Source of the DNA: Gp6-AA40 sp050742535
GTDB lineage: Bacteria > Acidobacteriota > Vicinamibacteria > Vicinamibacterales > UBA2999
Assembly (NCBI GenBank): GCA_050742535.1
Contig: JBOGIQ010000003.1
Location: forward strand, 1-64,000
Direction of reading: 5' to 3'
Length of the DNA: 64,000 nt
A program made the translations under genes and the position numbers. Below the pieces are notes generated by a model, which was not told where the DNA came from, made no database searches, and saw only the letters and a program-made list of their open reading frames with translations. Shown here piece by piece: positions 31,480 to 41,303 of the stretch. Every line of letters begins with the position of its first letter. Position 1 is the first letter of the stretch.

Positions 31480-31995
31480 TCAGCCGGTTCGATAGTAGCG
31501 TTCCCGCACCCGCGCCGACCACTTGAGCAGGACCTCGCGGAATGCCTCGAGGTTGTCCTTCGGCAGGTCGCCCGGCGGCATGCTGTGGATGAACACGTCA
31601 GTCACCCCGTCGTCGAAGACGCCACCGCGAATCGGCTCTTCGCGGAAGATCAGCAGCGGCATCTGCAGTCCGAAGAGGATGCCCGCCTCGAGGTGATTCC
31701 ACGGGCTCGGGAACACCTCGGTCTTGCCTCGTCCCAGACGTGACTGGCGCTTGGTGCCCGGCTTCGAGACGCCCGCCGTCGCGACGAACTGCCGGAACCC
31801 CAGGATAATTCCGCCCGAGCAGTGCTTGGCGATCACGAACACCTCACGCAAGGGGCAGTCGGATGGATAGTCGCTCCGGCCAAGCGCACGCGGCTCGAGC
31901 TGAAGCCGCGACAGCTCCTGAATGATGCGATCGCGCGACTGATCTTGACGCTTATCGAGGGCCGTGGGGCAGGACACGAAGACGGGGATTCGCAT
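31480..31995 (-). CDS. Standalone TIR-like domain protein
   Basis: 171 residues, no signal peptide or membrane helix. The layout resembles TIR/SLOG-type nucleotide-binding folds: first strand VFVSCPTAL at residues 5-13, helix DQSRDRIIQELSRLQLEP, then CPLREVFVIAKHCSGGIILGF, and the segment SPWNHLEAGILFGLQMPLLIF in which W99 and E103 sit where TIR NADases have the WxxxE catalytic glutamate. A following GGVFDDGVTDVFIHSMP and a C-terminal amphipathic helix complete it. Such single-domain TIR-like proteins can be effectors in antiviral systems. No partner is visible nearby: the only same-strand neighbour is the secreted gene at 30405 (29 bases downstream). Fold assignment is by pattern only. Confidence 0.5.
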   Translation of the reverse strand: MRIPVFVSCPTALDKRQDQSRDRIIQELSRLQLEPRALGRSDYPSDCPLREVFVIAKHCSGGIILGFRQFVATAGVSKPGTKRQSRLGRGKTEVFPSPWNHLEAGILFGLQMPLLIFREEPIRGGVFDDGVTDVFIHSMPPGDLPKDNLEAFREVLLKWSARVRERYYRTG

Positions 31996-32161
31996 ATCGG
32001 CAGGCGGATACTAGCATTCACCCGTCCACGCCCGCACACGTCAGTCCCACCAGCGCACACTCACGTGGCCGCCGTGCCTTCCCGCGCCGTTAACCATCGC
32101 CGGGAGGCGACCGCACTCATGGCACACACTTTGGGACAGGGTGCCGTTTCGGGAGCGCACG

Positions 32162-34668
32162 ATGACCGACCAGATTCTGCAGGATGCTCGCTTTGCGATC
32201 CGCTCGCTTCACCGCCGGCCCCTCGTCACAGGTGTCGCCGTGGTGTCGCTGGCGCTCGGCATCGGCGTCAACACGGTCATTTTCTCGGTCTTCGAGCGAA
32301 TGCTCCTGCGCACCGTCAGCGCGCCGGCGAATCAGGGCCTCGTCAACGTGATCGCGCCGGGACTGAAGCCCGGGGGACGCTCGACGGGAAACGCCGGCGG
32401 CCCGGATGCGGTTGTCAGTCCGCCGCTGTTCCGCGATCTCGAGCGGCTGGAGATGCCTGAGGTGTCCCGCATCGCGGCCCATGCCGATTTCGGAGCGAAC
32501 GTCGCGATTCGAGGCATCACGACGCGCGTCGAAGGCCTGGTGGTCTCGGGCGGCTACTTTCCTGCTCTCGGCCTCGTGCCCTCCGCTGGCCGTCTCCTGA
32601 GCCCCGGCGACGATCGCGTCGAAGGCGGGCATCCGGTTGCCGTGCTCTCGCACAGATACTGGACGGCACACCTTGCCGCCGACCGGGGCGTCATTGGCGA
32701 CGTGCTCGTTGTCAACGGTGAGCCGCTGACGATCGTTGGCGTCACGGGGGAAGGATTCACCGGCACCGTTGCCATGGACCGGCCCGACGTGTTCGTGCCG
32801 CTCGCGATGGCCGCCCGCCTTCGCATTGGAGGCAGTGGGCGGAAGGATCACTGGCTGTATATGTTCGCCCGGCTGAAGCCGGGCATCACGCGTGAACGCG
32901 CCGAGGCCGCCCTCAACGTGCCGTTCTCCGCCTTGATCAAGGAAGTGGAATATCCCGTCCAGGCCGGCGAGCTGCCCGGTCGGGCGCGTGAACGGTTTCT
33001 GTCCAGGCGCCTTGTGCTGGAGGACGGGCATCGCATGCGGTTGAACGATCCGCGCGAAGCCCGGCTCGTGCTCGGGCTGCTGCTCGTCGTGACGGGACTT
33101 GTCCTGATCATCGCCTGCGCGAACGTCGCCAACCTGCTGCTGGCGAGGGCCGCCGATCGCTCGACGGAGATGGCGGTGCGGGTGTCGATGGGCGCATCCA
33201 CCGCACGACTGGTGCGATCGCTGCTGCTGGAAGCCTCGCTGCTTGGCGTACTCGGGGCCGGCGGCGCGCTCGCTGTGGCCAGGATCGCCAGCGCCGCGTT
33301 GATGAGCATCATGCCGGCGGAGGACGTGCCGAACGTTGCGTTCCAGCCGAACCTGCCGGTCGTGCTCTATGCACTCGGCGTCGGCGTGGGAACGGCGCTG
33401 CTGTTTGGTCTCTTTCCGGCTCTGCATGCCGTCCGGATGGCGCGGCAGTCAACCCTGGGCGCGGGATCAGCTCGCTCGTCCCTGTCGGTGAGCGCGCGGC
33501 GGGTTCGCGTCTCGCTGGCGACCGCGCAGATCGCGTTGGCCACGGCGCTGCTGGCGCAGGCCGGTCTTTTCCTCACGAGCCTGGTCAACATCGCCGGCGT
33601 GGAACTCGGTTTTCAGCGTGACGGACTGATCACTTTTCGGCTTGCGCCGCACGCGAACGGCTATTCCCCGGAACGAGCCTTGGTCTTGTTCGAGCGCATC
33701 GAGGACCAGCTGCGCGTCACGCCAGGCGTCGCTGCCGTCACGGCCACGGCCGTTCCTCTCCTCGCGGACAATCGTCAACGTCCGAACGTCATCGTCGAGG
33801 GATTCGCGGCAGGACCCGATTCGGACATGCGAGCCAGCTTTGCGCGCATCGGCGACGCGTACTTCCGCACGCTGGGCATCCCCCTGCTTGCCGGGCGCGA
33901 GTTCTCGGCTGCCGATCGCGCCGGTGCACGGAAAGTTGCTGTCGTGAACGAGGCGTTCGTCCGGAAGTTCCAGCTCGACTCGCCCGTTGGCAAGCGCGTC
34001 GGGATCGCAAGTGGCGGCGCAACAGTGCCAGATGCCGAAATCGTCGGCATCGTGGCCGACGCGAAGTATGCCGATATGCGCGAGGCCGCCCCTCCGCAGC
34101 TGTACTATTCGTATCGCCAGGGGCCGGTTGGGCCGCTGACGTTCTATGTGCGCGCCTCGGCGGAGCCGGGACCGCTGCGCGCGATCATTCCGGCGATCGT
34201 GGCGAGAATCGATCCACACCTTCCGGTCGAGAAGCTTCTCAGCATGGACGAACAGATTTGGGACAACGTCGCGCGGGATCGCATTCTCGCCACGCTCTCG
34301 TCATGGTTCGCCCTGCTTGCGTCGGTGCTTGCGGGGATAGGCCTCTACGCTGTTCTCGCGTTCACGGTGACTCAGCGGATCCGTGAGATTGGAATCCGCA
34401 TGGCGCTTGGCGCATGCCGCGACGATGTCCGTCGACTCCTCCTGTCCCACATCGGCAAGATGGGCATCATCGGTGGAGGTATTGGTCTTGCCGCGGCGCT
34501 GGCGCTTGGCCGCCTTGGGGAAGCGCTCCTTTCGGGGTCGAGGGGACCGACCTGCGCATTCTCGCCGGCACCATCGCCGGCGTGAGCACCGTCATCCTCG
34601 CTGCCGCGATCGTTCCTACACGGCGTGCGACCCGCGTGGACCCGATGGTTGCCTTGCGCGCTGACTAG
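32162..34668 (+). pseudogene. ADOP family ABC permease, frameshifted near 3' end
   Basis: Acidobacterial duplicated orphan permease: MacB-like periplasmic and FtsX-like membrane parts in two halves. ATG 32162 with GGGAG upstream. Opening ARFAIRSLHRRPLVTGVAVVSLALGIGVNTVIF is a family hallmark. Half one has RLKPGITRERAEAALN and LLLVVTGLVLIIACANVANLLLARA; half two has RIREIGIRMALGACRDDVRRLLL. A one-base loss at about 34530 makes the frame stop at 34585 with GSRGPTCAF; in the other frame from 34531 the expected ending continues (FGVEGTDLRILAG ... VDPMVALRAD) to the stop at 34668. It may be an error in the sequence or a recent mutation, as the rest is intact. Confidence 0.88.
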
Positions 34669-34671
34669 GGC

Positions 34672-35452
34672 GAAGTGCCTGCGGGCGCAGGTTCAGGTGC
34701 TGGACAACGGCGACGGCCTGCCTCCCGATCGGCTGATCGCGCTGAACCGCGGCGTGGGCCTGGACAACACGCGGGCGCGGCTGGCGCATCTCTATCGGAA
34801 TCGCTTCGAGTTTACGTTTTCGAACGTCGAGCGGGGATTCTGCGTCACGATTCGGATCGATCTGGTGTTTCTGGACATTCAGATGCCCCGGATTGACGGC
34901 CTGACGCTGGCGCGTACGCTCGGCCGCGCGATGCCCGCAGTCGTCTTCGTCACCGCCTAGGACGAGTACGCGCTCGGCGCGTTCGAAGTGCATGCGCTCG
35001 ATTACCTGCTCAAACCTTATGGTGCCGAGCGCTTCAAATCGGCGCTGGGGCACGCCCGCCAGCACCTCAGTGCCACGCGGACGGCAGGCCGCCTTCCATC
35101 AGCGCACGAACGGCACGATCGGCTCGTCATCAAGTCGAGCGGCCGTATCTATTTCATTCGCACGCGCGACATCGACTGGTGCGAGGCGGCTGGCAACTAC
35201 GTCCGGCTTCACGTCGGTCCGCAGACACATTTCGTGCGCGGGACAATGGCGCACATTGAATCGCAGCTCGATCGGTCTCAGTTCGTCCGCATCCTTCGGT
35301 CGACGATCGTCAACGTCGACCGCATTCAGGAGCTTCATTCCGGCAGACTGGGAAAAGACGCTCTGACGGCCGACGCACGGCGATCGCAACAAGCACACTC
35401 CGCGCGACCCACACCACGTCGACATCAACCGGTGAGTAGCACCTGTCAATGA
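34672..35452 (+). pseudogene. Fused remnant of a LytS-type kinase and LytTR response regulator
   Basis: One frame carries the C-terminal end of a sensor kinase ATPase domain (VLDNGDGLPPDRL, GVGLDNTRARLAHLY, FSNVERGFCVTIRI). It joins directly to the middle of a receiver domain (DLVFLDIQMPRIDGLTLA, AMPAVVFVTA). An in-frame TAG at 34958-34960 replaces the usual Tyr of TAYDEYALGAFE, after which the frame resumes with HALDYLLKPYG. A LytTR DNA-binding domain follows (IYFIRTRDIDWCEAAGNYVRLHV, FVRILRSTIVNVDRIQELHS) and degrades at its end. So a deletion removed the kinase-regulator junction, a nonsense change followed and the 3' end decayed. Confidence 0.85.
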
Positions 35453-35688
35453 TGACAGGCGAGCATCCAGAATTTTTGCCATCTGGATTAGCCGATGGTC
35501 CGGCCACACAATCTCCGCCCTGTGACCACATATCGGTCCTGACAATCCCTTCGAAGTGCGCACGCAAGCCGTGCCGGTTGCGCGGTGCCATTTCGGACTG
35601 GCCCTTTAGTGCCCCTTGCTCTGGGTTTGGTTCCTTGGAAACCGCCGGCCGGAGAATTCCGATGCCGGTCGAATTCGGGAGGCGAAAA

Positions 35689-37452
35689 ATGACTCGGCGG
35701 ATTTGTTCTCTCGCGACGGCGCTGCTCATCGTCCTCGGCGCCGCGACAACGGCATCAGCGCAGCTCGGTCCGTTCGACATCGACGGAACGGTTACCGACT
35801 TCATCAACAGTGGTGAGACGACCGGGTTGACCGTCCCGCCGTGCGATCCGCCGGCGCAGCCCGCCGGTCTTTCGCCGCAGGCGTGCAAGCAGAACGATTT
35901 CGGCGGCAATGCCCAGGAGCTCGGGCCGCAGAACGGGAATGCGACGAAGATCGGCGTCATTCACAGCGCCGCCGTCCCGATGCTCAACACGACGAATCCG
36001 AACGCAAACACCGACCTGAACGCGGCCTGGATCCAGAGCGCGTTTCAGAATGTCGGCGGTTCGCCGCATCTCTTCCTGTACTTCGGCTGGCGCCGCGACT
36101 CGAACAACGGCAGCGGATTCATCTCGCTGGAGATTCAGAAGGCGGCGGCCGGTGGTGGAACGGGAGCCGCCTGCAAGTACGACGACCCGGCTTTCAATCC
36201 GGCCCTCTGTAATCCGTGGGCAGGCCGGCAGGGCGGAGACATCATCTTCCTGTGGGACCAGCAGGGTGGCGCGAACACGACGATCATTGCCGCCCCGATC
36301 ACCGGGACCGCTCCGAACCTCACCGTTCCGGATTGTTCACATAGCGGCGAATGCATTCCGCTGAACGCCAGCCAGGCCTTCGCGATATTCGGAACCGACT
36401 GCGGTGAGGGATTCGAAGCCGGTCAGTGCGGTGAGATGGTCGTCGATCTCACTGCGCTCGGCGTCTTCGACCCGAGTAACCCGACGCGCTGCGAGGCGAT
36501 CGGAAACTTCATCCCCGGTACTGTGACCGGCAACTCGAATACGGCGGACTACAAGGACGTCGTGCTGGCGCCGTTCCCGAGGATCTCCACCTGCGGCACC
36601 GTCACGGTGACGAAGCGCACGGTCACTCCGGACGGGAACACCATTCTGATTGCGCCCCTCGAGACTTTCGGCTACACGCTCAACCGCATCTCCGGCAATA
36701 TCCGCTTCGTTGCCCAGCCGAACGACGGGAACAGTCTGCTGTCGATCACACGGCCGAACGGAGCGGGACAACCGGGTTTAACGACATGCACGAGCGCATT
36801 CGCGCTGCCATCGGATCCGCTCTTCAGGCCGTGCGGACCGGTGAACGAACATACCGACCTAATCGCGGCCGCCAACTACCGCCTCGTGGAATCAACGCCG
36901 CCCGTGCCGTGGGTGTTCGTGGATGTCCAATGCTACGCGGCTGGCAATCCTGTCGCTGTGGGCACGACCGGCACGCCGATTCAGTTCGAAGTCAAAGCCA
37001 ACACCACGACGTCGTGCGTGATTACCAATAAGCTCGAACTGGGGAATCCGACGGCGCTGAGCCGCCAGCGAGTCATCGCTGCTGACCAGATCAAAATCGC
37101 CAACATCACGGCGGGCGGCGCGAGCAAAGGCGCCGGATTCATGTCCCGAACCACGGTGCGTCTGGCGCTGTTCAATGCAGCCGGATGCGCGCCCGCCGCT
37201 CAGGTGGCGTCTGAAACGTTCATTCTGACCGAAGGGACCGTGACGGCCGGGAAGCAGGATCTGTACATGTCCGGCTTCAGCACCCCGACGCTGCAGAGAG
37301 TCTTCGAAACAACAGGGACCGAGACGTACTACTGGGCGTTCCAGTGGGACGGCGATACGTTCAACAATCCGTTGTCGATCGCGACGACGTGCTCCAGCCC
37401 TGGTGAGGCGGTATCGGTGACGATCACCGGGGTGCAGTCGAACATCCCGTAA
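35689..37452 (+). CDS. Large secreted protein with prealbumin-like C-terminal domain
   Basis: 587 residues from ATG 35689 with GGGAGG six bases upstream. A signal peptide (RRICSLATALLIVLGAATTASA) is followed by an N-terminal domain: LGPFDIDGTVTDFINSGETTG, FGGNAQELGPQNGNATKIG, ASAWIQSAF-like NAAWIQSAFQNVGGSPHLFLYFGW and LEIQKAAAGGGTGAACKYDD. This pattern is seen in actinobacterial and acidobacterial surface proteins with collagen-binding/SpaA-like modules. Residues 300-430 or so look like a prealbumin-like domain (TVTVTKRTVTPDG, LETFGYTLNRISG, YRLVESTPPVPWVF, VKANTTTSCVITNKLE). A terminal YYWAFQWDGDTFNNPL segment closes it. Exported, perhaps surface-bound; the role is unknown. Confidence 0.8.
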   Translation: MTRRICSLATALLIVLGAATTASAQLGPFDIDGTVTDFINSGETTGLTVPPCDPPAQPAGLSPQACKQNDFGGNAQELGPQNGNATKIGVIHSAAVPMLNTTNPNANTDLNAAWIQSAFQNVGGSPHLFLYFGWRRDSNNGSGFISLEIQKAAAGGGTGAACKYDDPAFNPALCNPWAGRQGGDIIFLWDQQGGANTTIIAAPITGTAPNLTVPDCSHSGECIPLNASQAFAIFGTDCGEGFEAGQCGEMVVDLTALGVFDPSNPTRCEAIGNFIPGTVTGNSNTADYKDVVLAPFPRISTCGTVTVTKRTVTPDGNTILIAPLETFGYTLNRISGNIRFVAQPNDGNSLLSITRPNGAGQPGLTTCTSAFALPSDPLFRPCGPVNEHTDLIAAANYRLVESTPPVPWVFVDVQCYAAGNPVAVGTTGTPIQFEVKANTTTSCVITNKLELGNPTALSRQRVIAADQIKIANITAGGASKGAGFMSRTTVRLALFNAAGCAPAAQVASETFILTEGTVTAGKQDLYMSGFSTPTLQRVFETTGTETYYWAFQWDGDTFNNPLSIATTCSSPGEAVSVTITGVQSNIP

Positions 37453-37477
37453 CACGGGCAGTCGCTGAACCAGCAAG

Positions 37478-37518
37478 ACACAGGGCCCACCCGGCGTCAG
37501 GCCGGGCGGGCCCTGTGT
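37478..37518 (+). terminator. Bidirectional terminator hairpin
   Basis: A long inverted repeat between two convergent genes: ACACAGGGCCC (37478-37488) pairs with GGGCCCTGTGT (37508-37518), with an inner CCCGGC/GCCGGG stem and a GTCA loop. The right arm reaches the stop codon of the protease gene. Suited to end transcripts from both sides. Confidence 0.75.
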
Positions 37519-39536
37519 TATCGACGCTTGCCGCCGCCACCTCCGGACAGCGTAATCGTCGCGGCGTTGCTTGGCTGTGATGTGTTGCCCGCCGCATCGA
37601 CTGCGCGGACGACGTATGCGTAGCTCGCACCCGGCGTCCATGCCGTATCGCTCCAGTCCGTGGCCGTCGTCGTACCGACGGTCACGCCGTTGCGCGAGAT
37701 GAGATAGAACGACACCGCGAGGTTGTCCGTCGAGGGCCGCCACGCGAGCTGTATCTGTTTCAACTTGTTAACGGCCGTTGCTGTGAGCGCGATCGGCTGG
37801 CTCGGGGCGACGGTATCGACGACCGTATAGGTCGCGTCTGTCGATGTGGCATGGACGATCGAGGCCGTTCCGCTGGTGTTGACCCGCGTCGTGTAGGTAC
37901 CCGCGGCGCTCGAAACGGTGGAGTTGACGGTCAGCAACGCCTGACCGTTCACGCCGGGTGCCAGCGTCAGCGTACCGCTGGAAAAAGAGCCGCTCCATCC
38001 CGCCGGCGATATGCCGCTCAGGGAGAATGTCGCGGCAGGGCAGCTTGCCGCGTCCTTGTTCGTGATGGAGACCGTGTAATTCAGGCTTCCCCCTGCCGCG
38101 CCGCTCTGGTTCTGAGGAGCGATCTGCACCGTGGGCGCCGTTCGAACGCATGCCTGCTGGATGTCGATATCGACGATGGCGCCAGGTCCGGGCGCTGGAC
38201 CGAACCCGCTGACCATGCGCACGCTGATCCCGTTCACCGGATCGGTGAAGGTATCCCGGCCGGTCTGGCCGTTCGCCAGCGTGGCGTACAGCACCGTGAA
38301 CCCGCTCACGGCTTCGGTGGGGGCACCATGACGATGGACGCTGACCTGCGGGATGTACGAAGGGGAGTAGCGATCGAATGCCTGCCCACCGCGATAGGAG
38401 AGATAGTAGAAGCCGCCTTCCGATCTGGGGATCTTGATCAGCTGCGGCGCACTGACGCTCGATGGATCGCTCGACAGGGGCGCGAGGCTATATCGTCCGC
38501 TCTGGGTCACGATTTGTGTCGCACCCTGACTCAGCCATCCCATCTGCTCTCGATGGGGCGCGTTGAAACCGCGAAGCTCCCACCCGGAGGAACCCATCGA
38601 ATCGGAATAGTCGTTGTATTCGGCGAGCAGGTTGTTGTATTGGCCGCTGCCCGCCGTGTAGGCATCGTAGTACGACGCCGCGTGACTCATCCCCAGCGCG
38701 TGGCCCAGCTCGTGTGAGTACAGGCCACGGTTGGTGCACGACAGGCTGAACGAGCTGCTCGAACTGCCACCAATGGTGCTCGCCCCGATGAAGGGACACG
38801 CGCCGATCTGTGGCAACACGTAAAGCTTGCGTGGGAACGAAGCGACGTCGACGCCCGACGCGGCCGCCTGGGCGTCGAGCGCGGCGCTGAATTCCGACAG
38901 ACTGCACGCGTCCGTCGTACGCATCTTGAGCGTCGTCCGAACGGTTTGTCCGGACCACGTAACTCTGCCGTATGAGCTCGCCTGATATTCGGCGTTGATC
39001 GAGAGTCCCGTACCGAACTGATCCAGGGTGGCTGGCGGCGGCGCGAACAACGTGTCGCGCACGTTTTCCGTCGTGCACGGCACTGCTGCGTCGAGCAGAT
39101 CCCCGATCATCACGAGCGTACGTTGATCACCGGACGCGCCGGCCGGCGGCTGACTCATGACCTGCGCATTCGTCATGGAGCCGTCGCAGCAACCGGCGGC
39201 GACATACAGTTCTGAGCCCGACGTCCGGCCTGTGACGCGAACGTGCGCCCCCGACCTGAACCGCGGAAATCCGCTCTCGAAGCGCAGAACGAACCACTCG
39301 CCCGTGCGCTCATCGCGAATCGACTGGGTCATGCCGCTGTTGCCGGCCGCATCGTCGGTCTGAAACACGGAGACCTGGCCGGTCACGCTGGCTGCCGTGC
39401 CGTTCGCCCAGCCCCGGGCGAACCGCTCGGCCGCGGATTCGGCGCCCTGCGCGCGCAGACCATGGCCGCCCACCATAGTCATCGTGAGCAGCGCGGCGGT
39501 AAGAACGGCAGGGCGGATGGGTGAAGCGGACGGCAC
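37518..39536 (-). CDS. Secreted zinc metalloprotease, M11 (gametolysin)-like, with NEW3 and fibronectin III domains
   Basis: 672 residues, GTG start. Signal peptide TAALLTMTMVGGHGLRA. The catalytic zinc motif HELGHALGMSH is at residues 275-285 (H275, H279, H285, E276 general base), the metzincin HExxHxxGxxH form, within LYSHELGHALGMSHAAS. Before it lies a domain with VFQTDDAAGN and FPRFRSGAHVRVTG, an OB-like region common in M11 relatives, and after it a YYLSYRGGQAFDRY segment. Residues 480-560 form an NEW3-like domain (GLNYTVSITNKDAASC..., SGISPAGWSGSF) and 575-660 a fibronectin type III domain (LTATAVNKLKQIQLAWRPSTDN, YAYVVRAVDAAGN). It likely cuts extracellular proteins. Confidence 0.88.
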   Translation of the reverse strand: MPSASPIRPAVLTAALLTMTMVGGHGLRAQGAESAAERFARGWANGTAASVTGQVSVFQTDDAAGNSGMTQSIRDERTGEWFVLRFESGFPRFRSGAHVRVTGRTSGSELYVAAGCCDGSMTNAQVMSQPPAGASGDQRTLVMIGDLLDAAVPCTTENVRDTLFAPPPATLDQFGTGLSINAEYQASSYGRVTWSGQTVRTTLKMRTTDACSLSEFSAALDAQAAASGVDVASFPRKLYVLPQIGACPFIGASTIGGSSSSSFSLSCTNRGLYSHELGHALGMSHAASYYDAYTAGSGQYNNLLAEYNDYSDSMGSSGWELRGFNAPHREQMGWLSQGATQIVTQSGRYSLAPLSSDPSSVSAPQLIKIPRSEGGFYYLSYRGGQAFDRYSPSYIPQVSVHRHGAPTEAVSGFTVLYATLANGQTGRDTFTDPVNGISVRMVSGFGPAPGPGAIVDIDIQQACVRTAPTVQIAPQNQSGAAGGSLNYTVSITNKDAASCPAATFSLSGISPAGWSGSFSSGTLTLAPGVNGQALLTVNSTVSSAAGTYTTRVNTSGTASIVHATSTDATYTVVDTVAPSQPIALTATAVNKLKQIQLAWRPSTDNLAVSFYLISRNGVTVGTTTATDWSDTAWTPGASYAYVVRAVDAAGNTSQPSNAATITLSGGGGGKRR

Positions 39537-39667
39537 CTTCGACCCCGCGCGAGGGCAAATTCGGCGCCTGTCTCACCTGCCCCGGGACGGGATCATCAGT
39601 GCACGTGGGTGCGCGCCGCTTACCAGCCTCGGAGGCGTCGGCGCGGTGACGTCGCAAGGGTTGACGA

Positions 39668-40543
39668 TTACGGTTTTGCTGGCGGGTTACCGTTTGGTTG
39701 CAATTGAATGTTCACGGTCGTTGATCGATCCGCGACGACGCGCGTGACGTGCTCGACGGCCGCATACCCGTCCTTCGTCACGCGGAGCCGTTTTTCACCG
39801 GGCGCCAGATGCTGGATGGTGATCGGCGTGGAGCCCCACCCGATGCCGTTCACGGCCACGCGCGCTTCTGCGGGATCCGTGGTGATGACGAGTTCGGTCA
39901 CCACAGGGGCCGTCGGCGTCGCAGGTTCCGATTGACCAGGCGCCTCGAGCGCACTCACCTCAACGTCCTGGACAGCGACAAGTGGTGTGGATTCTGGGAC
40001 GAGTCGAGTTGATTCGGCGGCCGGTGGCGTTGATTGGACAATCTCTGGCGCGTTCCCCGTCGTCGCGACTGCGTGGCGTTCCGGCGCTGGGGATACCGCA
40101 CTCGCGGTGTGGTCGCCGGTGCTGCGGGCCGTGGAGACTTCCCACACAATGCCGCTGATCCCGACAACAAGCGCGGCGCGGACGACGAGCATGACCCCGT
40201 GATGCGAACGGACCGAGCGCGTGCGAACAGGCGGTGGCTGTTCGGCTGGCGGCGGATCCACTGGCGCTGCTTCGCGTTTGAGCTCGGCGAGGACGATGCG
40301 CTCGTCCAGGTTGACGGCTCGCGCATAGGCGCGTATGTGCGCGCGTTGATAGAACCCGCGGTTGATGTGCGGCAGTACGTCCTGCTCGAGCGCGGCAAGC
40401 CGCTCCAACGGAACGCGTGTCTCGACCGCGACCTGCTCGAGGGTCAGCCCGCGCTGTTCCCGCGCCCGGCGCAACAGCGCCGCCATGCCGATCGACTCCG
40501 ACGAGTGTGGATCGGAGCGGGATTCGTTGGAGGGATCGACCAT
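39668..40543 (-). CDS. RodZ-like HTH/PEGA membrane protein
   Basis: 291 residues from ATG 40543, with GAGGTT upstream; the longer frame upstream is excluded because it lacks a start with a binding site. Residues 20-90 are an XRE-type helix-turn-helix of the RodZ/helix_turn_helix_25 kind (MAALLRRAREQRGLTLEQVA, INRGFYQRAHIRAYARAVN). A proline linker leads to a single membrane helix at 117-134. A Pro/Thr/Ser-rich periplasmic linker follows, and then a PEGA domain (VITTDPAEARVAVNGIGWGSTP, LRVTKDGYAAVEH). RodZ links MreB to the cell wall; PEGA ends are frequent in acidobacterial homologues. The gene is alone, so a cell-shape role is only an inference. Confidence 0.85.
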   Translation of the reverse strand: MVDPSNESRSDPHSSESIGMAALLRRAREQRGLTLEQVAVETRVPLERLAALEQDVLPHINRGFYQRAHIRAYARAVNLDERIVLAELKREAAPVDPPPAEQPPPVRTRSVRSHHGVMLVVRAALVVGISGIVWEVSTARSTGDHTASAVSPAPERHAVATTGNAPEIVQSTPPAAESTRLVPESTPLVAVQDVEVSALEAPGQSEPATPTAPVVTELVITTDPAEARVAVNGIGWGSTPITIQHLAPGEKRLRVTKDGYAAVEHVTRVVADRSTTVNIQLQPNGNPPAKP

Positions 40544-40687
40544 GACTAACCTCACTCGGCCATTGCCAGCCCAAAAACCGACGAGGGTCAGGCTCGCGCG
40601 CGAGAGGGCCTGTTCGCTATGCCTTTTCGGCATGACCCTGACCTCGTATACCATTGCGGCGCGGCGAATGGTCGCGACGGAGGCTTC

Positions 40688-41260
40688 ATGAAACGGGCGA
40701 CGATGGCGATCGGGATGACGATGCTGGTGGTGGCGACGACGTTTGCCCAGGCCCCCCAGGGGCAGGGACGTGGCCGCGGAGGTCGCGGCGGCGCACCGGC
40801 GTGCACGAACCTCGCGTGCGACGTGCAGGCGGACTGGACGCGCAATATGAATCTGCTGATCAGAACCGCCGAGGCGATGCCCGAGGATAAATGGAACTTC
40901 AAGACGACCGATCCGCAGCGCACGTTCGGCCAGCACGTGATGCACATCGTTCAGATCGACTCCAAGCTGCTCGCGGCTCTCGGCGCAAAGACTCCGGCGC
41001 CGCAGATCAACATGAGCGCGACGACGAAGGCCGACGTGATGGCGGCGCTGCGCCAATCGCTCGAATACGGCCAGGCGGTGCTGAAGGAGTTCGACGATGC
41101 CGGGCTGCTCGAGCGCGTGAATGGAGTGTTCCTCGGGCCGAGCGCGAGCCGCGTGCGCCTCGTCAACTTCTCGATGGCGCACAGCCAGGACGTCTACGGC
41201 CAGCTCGTCGTGTATCTCCGGCTCAACGGCGTCATTCCGCCCGCCAGCAACCCCGCGTAG
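40688..41260 (+). CDS. Secreted DinB-family protein
   Basis: 190 residues from ATG 40688, with CGGAGG five bases upstream. A signal peptide (AIGMTMLVVATTFAQ) and a Gly/Arg-rich linker (GQGRGRGGRGGAP) precede a DinB four-helix bundle: WTRNMNLLIRTAEAMPEDKW, FGQHVMHIVQIDSKLLAAL, ALRQSLEYGQAVLKEFDDAG and MAHSQDVYGQLVVYLRLNGVIPP. H83 in FGQHVMH and the histidine of MAHSQD are the expected metal ligands. DinB proteins are usually cytoplasmic transferases for thiols such as bacillithiol; a secreted version with this linker is unusual but common in this lineage. Confidence 0.88.
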   Translation: MKRATMAIGMTMLVVATTFAQAPQGQGRGRGGRGGAPACTNLACDVQADWTRNMNLLIRTAEAMPEDKWNFKTTDPQRTFGQHVMHIVQIDSKLLAALGAKTPAPQINMSATTKADVMAALRQSLEYGQAVLKEFDDAGLLERVNGVFLGPSASRVRLVNFSMAHSQDVYGQLVVYLRLNGVIPPASNPA

Positions 41261-41303
41261 ACCGCTTGGCGGCTGAGCCGCTGGAGCCGCATCGCACGCG
41301 TCG

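Noticed and set aside
31822..32460. A 212-codon plus-strand frame opposite the TIR-like gene and into the ADOP gene.
   Set aside because: Arg/Ala/Pro-rich shadow with no domain, and it overlaps two supported genes.
39960..40574. Overlapping minus-strand frames in the RodZ-like region.
   Set aside because: Out-of-frame shadows of the HTH/PEGA gene.
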